64,000 bases of DNA, taken from Hymenobacter negativus. Lineage in GTDB: Bacteria > Bacteroidota > Bacteroidia > Cytophagales > Hymenobacteraceae. Position numbers and translations under genes: made by a program. The stretch covers positions 1-64,000 of the forward strand of contig NZ_JAGETZ010000013.1 of assembly GCF_017571495.1 (NCBI RefSeq). The letters are read 5' to 3'. Positions 43,201 through 49,143 of the stretch are shown in pieces. Position 1 is the stretch's first letter. Every line of letters starts with the position of its first letter. A model generated the notes under the pieces. It saw only the letters and a list, made by a program, of their open reading frames with translations. It searched no databases and had not been told where the DNA came from.

Positions 43201-44256
43201 AGCCGTGAAGGTGGTGCCCACGCTCTGCGAGAAGCTCACCGAGAACGGGATAGGCGTGGTGCTGGTGGGGCTGGCCGAGGTAGTGCTCACCGTCGCCGTC
43301 AGGGCCGGGGCCGTCACGCTGAAGGTGGCCGAGGTGAAGGTCGTGTAGCCGTTGGTGCCGGGCAGAAGGTTGCCCACGAACACGCCGTTGAGGAAAACGT
43401 TCAGGGCCTGGTCGAGCGTGGTGCAGCACAGGCGCTGCGCGGCCTGGAAGCTGACCTGGTAGCTGCCCGTGGGCAGGGCCAGGTTTTGCTGGAGCTGGCC
43501 GTTGCCCCCGCCGTTGCTTTGCACAAAGGCCACAGCAATGCCGTTGGGAATGGGCGTGGTGGGCGTGAAGGCGCTGCCGTCCTCGGCGATGCCGGACTGG
43601 GCGTTGAAGGTCCAGAACGCGTTGGTGGGCTGGTAGCCGTAGTCGCCGTTGGCCAGCGGGTCGTACTGTTCTAAGCTGCCGTTCTGCAAGGCGCCGCTCA
43701 CCCCCGTGCCCGTGCCGTTTTGCAGCACCCGCACCAGGTCCACGAAGGCCGTCACGTCGGAGCCCGTGCCGCCCGTGCCCGCAATCGTGAGCTGGGGTGC
43801 AGCGGCGAAGCTCTTGGTGATGGTGTACACCTCGCCGGCCGTGTAGGGCACGTTGCTTGGCGTGGGCGAGATACCCGTGCCGTTGACGACGTCCAGGCGC
43901 AGGGTGCCGTCGCCGGTGCCCGTGTTCACCGTCACGGTGTAGGTGGTGTTCGAGCCGCTCACGCTGCTTATCGAAGCCCCGCTGATGGACCCCGACGTGA
44001 CGGTGGCAGCGAAGTTGCTGGTCGTCACACCGGCAATGGCACCAGCGAACGTCACCCGGTACCTTACTTGGGCCGTGGCCGTGGGCGAGGGGATTAGGCG
44101 CGTCACCGACGACACCGTGGTGGTCTGCGCTTGACCGGGACGAGCCAGGCCCAGCAGCAGAGCCAGCAGCAGTAGCACGAAATGCCAGTTCCCGAAGCGG
44201 GCGCGTGGCGGTGGCAGCGCATTACTCAGCGCAGTCAGAGAGTCTATTTTTCTCAT
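40201..44256 (-). CDS. Giant T9SS-exported adhesin-like protein with Ig-like repeats
   Basis: A 1351-residue secreted protein. A signal peptide lies at about 22-44 (LLLALLLGLARPGQA). Then follow a jellyroll-like carbohydrate/ligand module with NGSLEQYDP and GSYQVSFQAAQR (about 185-300), several Ig/big-type domains (about 310-700: FSVSFSQSVGTTFTASDVTVTGGTL, SGPYTFTVTPSGTGTVTVSLTAG, AFTVTFSENVTGFVAGDVSV), a putative-Ig (He_PIG) module with SGTPTGNGTFTFTVTATD, and a beta-helix-like G8/filament part with LSIAANASLTMTTNTLILAANLTNNG. The last 80 residues are a T9SS type A sorting domain (VGLYPNPATTTAFVELP to GVYTLHLKTSAG). A role in adhesion or matrix is inferred. Confidence 0.85.
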   Translation of the reverse strand: MRKIDSLTALSNALPPPRARFGNWHFVLLLLALLLGLARPGQAQTTTVSSVTRLIPSPTATAQVRYRVTFAGAIAGVTTSNFAATVTSGSISGASISSVSGSNTTYTVTVNTGTGDGTLRLDVVNGTGISPTPSNVPYTAGEVYTITKSFAAAPQLTIAGTGGTGSDVTAFVDLVRVLQNGTGTGVSGALQNGSLEQYDPLANGDYGYQPTNAFWTFNAQSGIAEDGSAFTPTTPIPNGIAVAFVQSNGGGNGQLQQNLALPTGSYQVSFQAAQRLCCTTLDQALNVFLNGVFVGNLLPGTNGYTTFTSATFSVTAPALTATVSTTSASPTSTTPIPFSVSFSQSVGTTFTASDVTVTGGTLNSASFGGAGSGPYTFTVTPSGTGTVTVSLTAGVATDANNTGNAASNAVSVQYAQPVTAAPVVIVPANGSFVSTPTPTYGGTAPAGSLIRLYVDGLVLANTTTANSAGNWAITQPTALTQGSHTVYATAQSSGNAVSANSATNTFTVDSVRPSVAISSTTAASGSSTNTTPFAFTVTFSENVTGFVAGDVSVNNGTLTGFTRVSGAVYTFSVTPTTAGIATTVNIPANVAQDQAGNGNTAAASAYSLTFQVPTITVAPATLPNGTQATAYSQTLTASGGTAPYTFAITAGALPAGLSLTTAGTLSGTPTGNGTFTFTVTATDASAASGPFSGSRAYTLTIAAPVVTAVTWNGTTSTNWFDATNWTPNQVPDATIDVTIPNSTIRFPFIVANSPANARNLSIAANASLTMTTNTLILAANLTNNGSFNGFSGSNGGTLVMGGSALGQVNGSGVNRFWSLTVGPNGVQLNNSNVTSVRRVLALNGNFTTNGNPFTLISDAAGTAMVVNNGGAVVNGNTTVQRYIDPSLNPNLGYRHVSPAISSATVNSLATSGFSPVVNPAYNTSPTPLLVPTFPTVYGYDQARLASTANNLNAFDKGWFSPNAATDPLAVGQGYTVLINGGQTWNFTGALNNGTRTLSLARNSGTTAPDAGYALIGNPYPSPLDWSQTSSQSDATQNGLVNVDPTMYVYQSNDPSNPYTGVYNFYNNGIGTTSPVVAQGQGFFVRVSDGQTAGSVTFKNSHRPTSYQPTTYRRTTETRPLVELHLQGAGSTLTDAAFVYFEQGASDRFEAQFDTEKLPNPSGLNLSTSLSATQRLAIDGRAPLGTAQRVVPLTVGVPAVGSYTLSAAQLLNLGTTPVYLRDLQSGAVIDLRTQPNYSFTVSNASALLTGRFELLFSPQAPLATAPAALAAQVGLYPNPATTTAFVELPAALGRTAVAAELVDALGRTVRTQSLPAQGATAHRLSLVDLATGVYTLHLKTSAGVIVKKLVVE

Positions 44257-44557
44257 ACGAAAAAGGAAATAAGATGAAAGAGTGATGATAATGGAATCAA
44301 GTCAGCCCATGGAAAGTGAAGAAGTTCTGAACGTGGCATACCGCTCAGGCCGGACAAAGGTCAGCTATAGAAGGGTACGGCGATAGGGCATAAACATGTT
44401 GTTTTTCAGCGGGGTCACCCCGTGCTTGAATGGCTATTTGCATGAGTCTGCAGTTGCTTAAGCATAGGTCGATACTGGCAGCACGGAGTCCCGCAAAGGT
44501 CAGCACTGCTTCTGGTCGGTTTTGTCGCATTTTGATGCGACACGCTGGGTCCGCTCA

Positions 44558-44923
44558 CTACTGCGCAAGCCGCCTGCCCAGGCTGAACTTCGGCTTAAGC
44601 CGGTAGCGCTGGAGTGGCCGTGGGGCATCGGCCAGGGTTGGAAGCAACTTGTAGCCCGGCGCATCTAGAACCGCTGCGGCCAGGGCAGGCACGGCACTGC
44701 TGAGCGGGGCCCTGTCGCTGTAGGTTAGGAAGATACGCTGGCCAGCCCCTGCAGCCGAAGGGGCTGGCCAGCGTATCGACGGGTAGCTGAACGGGTCGTC
44801 GGTATCGGCTGGGCACCGGTAATGGCAACGCGCGGCCACGCTGGTCGGCCGCTGGGCCGTGAGCGGATAGTAACGGTGCGGGGCAATGCCGCTGCTAGCT
44901 GCCACCGGGCCAGTGCCGGTCAA
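44558..44923 (-). CDS. Doubtful 121-residue ORF in a decayed region
   Basis: An open frame with no recognised family, rich in Ala, Pro and Arg, with segments such as GQRIFLTYSDRAPLSSAVPALAAAVLDAPGYKLLPTL. No signal peptide. It may be the truncated C-terminal piece of a longer broken gene whose upstream fragments lie at 44980-45154. It may equally be a random frame in GC-rich DNA. Confidence 0.2.
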   Translation of the reverse strand: MTGTGPVAASSGIAPHRYYPLTAQRPTSVAARCHYRCPADTDDPFSYPSIRWPAPSAAGAGQRIFLTYSDRAPLSSAVPALAAAVLDAPGYKLLPTLADAPRPLQRYRLKPKFSLGRRLAQ

Positions 44924-44979
44924 TGCACGCCGTCGGGACGGTGGTCCGGATGGCAGATGCTCTTCAAAGACTGCTACTT

Positions 44980-45154
44980 CTATTGCATGATGCGGCGTAG
45001 CACGTCCGTGAAAGGCTGCTGGTCAATGTCGCCGCTCACGACGGCAATCTTTCTACATACTCAGTCACTCCATTTGCCCTGCGAGAGCCGACTGTCGGCA
45101 CCGTGCACCACTGCCATGTATCACTCAATGTCGGGGCCGATGGGTAGCGCAGAG
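44980..45154 (-). pseudogene. Possible decayed gene fragment
   Basis: In one minus-strand frame, residues before and after two internal stops read as plausible protein (ALPIGPDIE, YMAVVHGADSRLSQGKWSD, CRKIAVVSGDIDQQPFTDVL). The fragment sits immediately after yjjG. I cannot assign a family with confidence, although the style recalls metallopeptidase M16 C-terminal segments. Confidence 0.25.
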
Positions 45155-45850
45155 CTACAAAAAGTTGCGCAGCTCGCTCAGGCAGCTGATTTCGTGCGTA
45201 ATTTGGGCAAAGTGCCGGCGCTTCTCGGGGTTGAAGTAGACCTGGTCGATGCCGGCGTTGTAGGCGCCGAGGACGTCGCATTCGAGGTTGTCGCCAATCA
45301 TGAGGCTTTCAGCGGCGGTGGCGCCAGTGCGGTCCAGAGCGTGGGCAAACATACGCGGGTCGGGCTTGAGGTAGCCGCTGTGTTCCGAGGTAGTGAGCGA
45401 CTCAAAATAATGAGTCAGGTTCGACGAGGCCAGCTTGATTGCCTGCACGTCGTTGAAGCCGTTGGTGATGAGGTGCATCCGGTAGCGCGGCTTCAGGTAG
45501 TCGAGCACCTCGTAGGTGTAGGGGAACACGGCTGATTTCAGGGGCAGCAGGTCGGTAAACTCGGCTGAGATATTGGGCGGCACTTGGCCATCGGGCACGC
45601 CAAGCTTGGCTAGCGTGCGGCTGAAACGAAGCTCGCGCAACTGGGGTTGGGTGATTTTGTTGCCTTGGTACATGCGCCAGAGCGCGTGATTGATGTCGCT
45701 GTACACGCGCACGAACTCGTCGACGGAAAAGGTGCCGTACCGGGCAAAGCCGTGCTGCTCATAAAGCGTGTGCAAGGTCTCGTTGGCGTTTTTCTCGAAG
45801 TCCCACAGCGTATGGTCGAGGTCGAAAAAGAGGTGGCGGTAATTTTTCAA
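45155..45850 (-). CDS. yjjG: Noncanonical pyrimidine nucleotidase, YjjG family (HAD)
   Basis: A HAD-superfamily phosphatase of 231 residues expected to dephosphorylate noncanonical or excess pyrimidine nucleotides (house-cleaning). HAD motif I is HLFFDLDHTLWDFEKN at the N-terminus, the typical YjjG form; motif II is HLITNG, motif III Lys is in SGYLKPDPRMF, and motif IV is MIGDNLECDVLGA. The helical cap lies between motifs I and II. The only in-frame start is TTG 45850, because a TAA stop lies directly upstream. It follows the UbiA gene by about 60 bases on the same strand. Confidence 0.9.
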   Translation of the reverse strand: MKNYRHLFFDLDHTLWDFEKNANETLHTLYEQHGFARYGTFSVDEFVRVYSDINHALWRMYQGNKITQPQLRELRFSRTLAKLGVPDGQVPPNISAEFTDLLPLKSAVFPYTYEVLDYLKPRYRMHLITNGFNDVQAIKLASSNLTHYFESLTTSEHSGYLKPDPRMFAHALDRTGATAAESLMIGDNLECDVLGAYNAGIDQVYFNPEKRRHFAQITHEISCLSELRNFL

Positions 45851-45909
45851 TTAGCGGTTATCAATGAGCAGTGAAAAATTTTGAACGGTGATGCTGGCAT
45901 CACCTTTCA

Positions 45910-46848
45910 TCACAGCGAGCCCGCCAAGGCCATGCTCAGCACGCCTGCCAGCATGATGCCCTTGCACCACGAGCTGAGATGCCTGAAGTGCCGACGCCGG
46001 TCCGCCCGGATGAGCAGGCGCGACAACTGGGCCATCGGTAGTAACACTAGTAGCACAAGCCAAATGCCCAGCGGCCAATGCCCCCCTATAAGCAACTGCG
46101 CCGTAGCCCCAAGGGTAAGCAGGGCCAGACTAGCCAGGAAAAAGCCGGCCATCCACTTGGTACGCGCCACGCCCCATACAAGTGGCAGCGTGCGACAGCC
46201 GTGCTGGGCATCGCCGCGCATGTCCTCCACATCCTTCACAATTTCGCGTACCATCGTGAGCAGAAACGCGGCCAGTGCATAGGGCCACACCACGCTGCTG
46301 TGACCATCGTGGCGCTCCAACTGCAATTGCAACTCGGGCAATAGCACGAGGGCCGCCGTGAGCATGGCAATGCTGGCATTGCCCACCAGCGCCAACCGCT
46401 TGAACCGGGCCGAGTATCCCCAAAGCAGCAACGCTGTGCCCAACGTGACGAGGCCCAGCACCGGATGCAGCCAGCCAGCCACCAGCACGCCCACCCCGCT
46501 GAGCACCATGTGGGCCAGCATGGCCATACGCCGGTTCACTACCCGGCCAATCACCAGACGGTCGGGCCGGTTGATGGCATCAATCTTCACGTCGTAGTAA
46601 TCATTGATGATGTAGCCAGCCGCCGCTACCAGCAGGGCCGCCCACACCAGCAGCGTGAAGCGCGGGGCCAGCAGCGACTGCCGTAGCGGTAGCTCGGGCT
46701 GCAGCAGGCCTACCCGTACCAAGGCCATGCACAGCAGCATAATAAGTAGATTGGGCCAGCGCACCAGCGTGGGCAGGGCCGTGCGCAGCCGCTCCGGGGC
46801 AGGAGCGGCCGGCGGAGGGGCGTGCGGCTTGGGCTTGGGCGGAATCAC
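45910..46848 (-). CDS. UbiA-family prenyltransferase (geranylgeranylglycerol-phosphate type)
   Basis: An integral-membrane prenyltransferase with about nine helices. It has both acidic motifs: NDYYDVKIDAINRPDR after helix 2 (diphosphate/Mg site 1) and MVREIVKDVEDMRGD (site 2). The Bacteroidota members with this pattern are usually named geranylgeranylglycerol-phosphate geranylgeranyltransferase; the true acceptor is uncertain. The frame is open to TTG 46920, but GTG 46848 (MIPPKPKPHAPPP) is preferred because GACCTTTG just upstream looks like a -7 box. Length is then 312 residues. The N-terminus before the first helix is Pro-rich. Confidence 0.82.
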   Translation of the reverse strand: MIPPKPKPHAPPPAAPAPERLRTALPTLVRWPNLLIMLLCMALVRVGLLQPELPLRQSLLAPRFTLLVWAALLVAAAGYIINDYYDVKIDAINRPDRLVIGRVVNRRMAMLAHMVLSGVGVLVAGWLHPVLGLVTLGTALLLWGYSARFKRLALVGNASIAMLTAALVLLPELQLQLERHDGHSSVVWPYALAAFLLTMVREIVKDVEDMRGDAQHGCRTLPLVWGVARTKWMAGFFLASLALLTLGATAQLLIGGHWPLGIWLVLLVLLPMAQLSRLLIRADRRRHFRHLSSWCKGIMLAGVLSMALAGSL

Positions 46849-46923
46849 GGGCGGGGCAGAGTGGCGCGCAAAGGTCGGCGAAAGTGGCGGGCCAGCGCTG
46901 ACTACGCATGGAAAGGCCAATAA

Positions 46924-46953
46924 AAAAGCTTCTCCGTTGCGGGAGAAGCTTTT
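46924..46953 (-). terminator. Terminator of the cold-shock gene
   Basis: AAAAGCTTCTCC and GGAGAAGCTTTT pair around a six-base loop, followed on the minus strand by TTATTGG. It lies 36 bases after the csp stop. Confidence 0.8.
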
Positions 46954-46988
46954 GAGGCGGCAGAGCCGCCAGCGTTTGTTTGTGTAGC

Positions 46989-47183
46989 TCAGATTTTGCG
47001 AACGTTCACAGCGTTGATACCCTTGCGGCCTTCCTGCGTTTCGAATTCTACCCGGTCATTCTGCTGTACCGTGGTCCCGTTCAGGCCCGTTACGTGAACG
47101 AAAAAGTCCTGTTTGGTCTCGTCGTCGGTTACGAAGCCATAGCCTTTGGCTTCGTTGAAAAATTTAATAATGCCGGTTTTCAT
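46989..47183 (-). CDS. Cold-shock domain protein
   Basis: A 64-residue single CSD, a nucleic-acid chaperone that melts RNA structure. RNP1 is present as KGYGFVTDD (residues 13-21) and RNP2 as DFFVHVTGL (about 26-34). The final RKGINAVNVRKI is typical of Bacteroidota Csp proteins. The gene is monocistronic with a terminator downstream and a hairpin in the upstream spacer (47227-47273). Temperature control is plausible but not demonstrable from sequence. Confidence 0.95.
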   Translation of the reverse strand: MKTGIIKFFNEAKGYGFVTDDETKQDFFVHVTGLNGTTVQQNDRVEFETQEGRKGINAVNVRKI

Positions 47184-47226
47184 GCAAAAAACTAAAAAGG
47201 AAAGGTGGATAACTGCCTAGGTAAAG

Positions 47227-47273
47227 GCTGCCGGAAGGCCTGAAATGGCGTTTCATGTCCACTTCAGGGCAGC
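47227..47273. repeat. Hairpin upstream of csp
   Basis: GCTGCC/GGCAGC forms the outer stem, and CTGAAaTGG/CCAcTTCAG the inner stem. It lies in the iscX-csp spacer without a T tract. It may be the iscX 3' end or a structured csp leader. Confidence 0.45.
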
Positions 47274-47337
47274 TTACGCGGGAAACCAGCACGGGGTTGG
47301 CTTCGGGCGGCTATCTGCCGGCGGTTATCCCCCGTCC

Positions 47338-47574
47338 TTATTGGTTATCGCGCCACTCGTACACCCACTTGGCCTGAATCTGCTCCAGATGGCCCTCAGT
47401 CGCCTGCTCGCGGGTGCCGTCGAAATTGTTCAGGCTCAGCACCCACTCAATGAGGTCGGTGAAGCGGATGCGGTAGATTTTGGCCTCGGTAAAATCGTCG
47501 CCAAACTTCTCGTAGAGCGCCATGGCAATGTCCTCGTGGTCGGCCCAGTGCATGGGCGGCTCGAAATGATTCAT
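47338..47574 (-). CDS. iscX: Fe-S cluster assembly protein IscX
   Basis: A small acidic protein of 78 residues that binds IscS and iron and modulates cluster assembly. MHWADHEDIAMALYEKFGDDF (residues 8-28) and IRFTDLIEWVLSLNNFDG (about 36-53) match the family signature, and the end LEQIQAKWVYEW also fits. It lies about 140 bases after a 2Fe-2S ferredoxin gene, a partner gene in isc operons, so a shared role is likely. iscS, iscU and hscAB are not in the window. Confidence 0.88.
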   Translation of the reverse strand: MNHFEPPMHWADHEDIAMALYEKFGDDFTEAKIYRIRFTDLIEWVLSLNNFDGTREQATEGHLEQIQAKWVYEWRDNQ

Positions 47575-47580
47575 TCTGGA

Positions 47581-47713
47581 AGTGTTGAGTTTTAAGGGTT
47601 GAATGTTGAATGAAAAGATGGGGCGCTGCTGAATTCAACGAGTTGTTTCGCAAACCACAAGAAATGAAGGTGACTAACTCAGCCTTCAAAACTCAACATT
47701 CAACACTTCAAAA
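47581..47713. repeat. Inverted repeat of GTTGAATGTTGA words, fdx-iscX spacer
   Basis: The left side has GAAGTGTTGAGTTTTAAGG and GTTGAATGTTGAATG. The right side has TTCAAAACTCAACATTCAAC and ACTTC, a rearranged complement. Words are shared in both arms but the order differs, as in the nuo spacers. Confidence 0.7.
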
Positions 47714-47714
47714 G

Positions 47715-48050
47715 TTAGTGTCCCAGAAAGTGCTGGGGCGGGATGGTGACGACGAGCTGCATATCCGGCTCTACCACGCACTGGCAGGCCAGGCGGGAGT
47801 TGATGCGCGGGTTCTCGGCTCGGTCAATGAAGTCCTCTTCTTTATCGGAAATTTCGGGGAGGTCATCGCCACCCGAGTTTACGTAGATGTGGCAGGTGCT
47901 GCAGCCGCACACGCCGCCGCAGTTGTGCTGGAGCTGAATGCCGTTGTTGAGGGCCACGTCGAGCACCGATTCGCCGGAGGCCGCCACATGGGTCTGGGCC
48001 GGCTGGCCGTCGCTGAACTGGAAGGTGATGGTGGTGGCGGGAACAGACAA
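47715..48050 (-). CDS. fdx: 2Fe-2S ferredoxin, ISC/adrenodoxin type
   Basis: Electron carrier of the adrenodoxin class used in Fe-S cluster assembly. The 111-residue product has ligands in HNCGGVCGCSTCHIYV (C-x5-C-x2-C) and a last Cys in LACQCVV; an extra Cys sits inside the loop. STCHIYV and the IPP near the end are typical of Fdx in ISC systems. ATG 48107 would place the coding region over a good promoter (TACCTTTG), so TTG 48050 (MSVPATTITFQF) is the likely start. It lies directly upstream of iscX. Confidence 0.9.
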   Translation of the reverse strand: MSVPATTITFQFSDGQPAQTHVAASGESVLDVALNNGIQLQHNCGGVCGCSTCHIYVNSGGDDLPEISDKEEDFIDRAENPRINSRLACQCVVEPDMQLVVTIPPQHFLGH

Positions 48051-48093
48051 AACGAGAAACTTATAAGTCGAAAAAAGACAGCGTTTGAAGCCG

Positions 48094-48124
48094 CAAAGGT
48101 ACTCCACCCCGTCCCGGCATCAAA
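48094..48124 (-). promoter_or_regulatory. Promoter of fdx-iscX
   Basis: TTTG, a 19-base spacer and TACCTTTG on the minus strand. This is the exact Bacteroidota promoter spacing. The -33 element overlaps the stop of the upstream gene. Confidence 0.72.
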
Positions 48125-48920
48125 GCTGCGCCTGAATGCTGGCCGTAAGCTGCTCATACAGCGACTGCCAGGCCGGGTGAGCCGCCAGCGCCGTGTGGTG
48201 AGCCGCCAGGGTTGGCAAATCGTGCCGCACGGCTGGTCCGGTTTGCACCGTGAAAGGCGGATTGGCGAGGGCTTTGTCCACGGTTTCGCGCACCAAGGGG
48301 GCCAGCAATTCCGGCGGCAGGGAGGCTTCGGCCAGCAGGGCGTCGGCAATGCCCAACAGGTGGTTGGTGAAATTGTTGGCAAACACAGCTGCCACATGCA
48401 GCTTGAGCCGCTGAGCCGAATCGAGTCGCCGCACGTGCTGGCTGAGGCTGCGGGCCAGGTCCAGCAAGGTAGTTTCGGCAGTTAGGCTGTTGGCCTCAAT
48501 GCAAAGTGGCACGGTGGACCAGGCAATGTCCCGGCCGGGACTAAACGTTTGGAGTGGATAAAATACGCCGCCCCGCACCGCTGGCTGAACATCGAAAATG
48601 GAAAGCGGCAGGGCTCCGGCCAAGTGGGCCACCAGCGCCCCATCGGGCCAGGCAGTGCCGACCAGAAGCGGAGCCACGGCGGCATCGGGCACGGCCAGAA
48701 AATAGATATCGGCGGACGGCAGGGGAGAAGGCAGGGTTGTGACAGCCTGCGCGCCGGGCAGCTGGGCCGCCAGGACCGCGCTGGCAGCCGCGGTCCGGCT
48801 CCATACAAACGTTACCTGATGGCCTGCCGCTGCCAGAGCCGGCCCGAGTAGGCTGGCTACACGGCCGGCCCCGAGCAGGCCGATGCGTAAAGAAACGGGC
48901 AGCGGTGTGGATATTTTCAA
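48120..48920 (-). CDS. Rossmann-like/DUF2520 NAD(P)-binding protein
   Basis: A 266-residue predicted dehydrogenase-like protein. The N-terminal Rossmann fold begins RIGLLGAGRVASLLG (about 12-26) with GHQVTFVWSRT next and IYFLAVPDAAV at the end of the nucleotide site. The C-terminal half (about 130-266) is the helical DUF2520 domain with HVAAVFANNFTNHLLGIADALL, a family often found in Bacteroidota and related to ketopantoate reductase-like enzymes. The substrate is unknown. TTG 48920 is the only reasonable start. It is followed by fdx. Confidence 0.8.
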   Translation of the reverse strand: MKISTPLPVSLRIGLLGAGRVASLLGPALAAAGHQVTFVWSRTAAASAVLAAQLPGAQAVTTLPSPLPSADIYFLAVPDAAVAPLLVGTAWPDGALVAHLAGALPLSIFDVQPAVRGGVFYPLQTFSPGRDIAWSTVPLCIEANSLTAETTLLDLARSLSQHVRRLDSAQRLKLHVAAVFANNFTNHLLGIADALLAEASLPPELLAPLVRETVDKALANPPFTVQTGPAVRHDLPTLAAHHTALAAHPAWQSLYEQLTASIQAQL

Positions 48921-49143
48921 CGGAAACAGGGCGGTTGAGTGGCCAAAAAGGAGCTTGCGGATTAAGCATACGGCATTAAAAAGGCCTTAACCCGCCGCGT
49001 GTATGGCAAAAAATTAGCAACTTGTACCCTCAAAACTACTGCTGTAGTGCTTGGTTCATTCAAGCCTCATGCAGGGGTTGCGTATTTCCCGCATTTCTTT
49101 CCGCTTTTTTCCTTTTTGTATTCACCCATTTTACCCTTTTCTT

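Larger units (their letters stand above)
44257..45154. other. Near gene-free spacer with decayed coding fragments
   Basis: Almost 900 bases without a convincing gene. The only long frame is 44558-44923 on the minus strand (listed separately with low confidence). Around 44980-45154 the minus strand shows fragments that look coding but are broken by stops: PIGPDIE-stop-YMAVVHGADSRL and KIAVVSGDIDQQPFTDVLRRIM before a stop at 44980-44982. These may be the remains of one protein gene. Near 44730-44770 a 19-base segment CGCTGGCCAGCCCCTGCAG is followed by an inverted copy. Confidence 0.5.

Noticed and set aside
40831..43674. A 947-residue open frame antisense to the giant adhesin gene
   Set aside because: It has no family features, a strong bias for Gly/Arg/Val typical of reversed GC-rich repetitive coding DNA, and the sense frame has a signal peptide, Ig domains and a sorting tail. 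It is a shadow of the sense gene.
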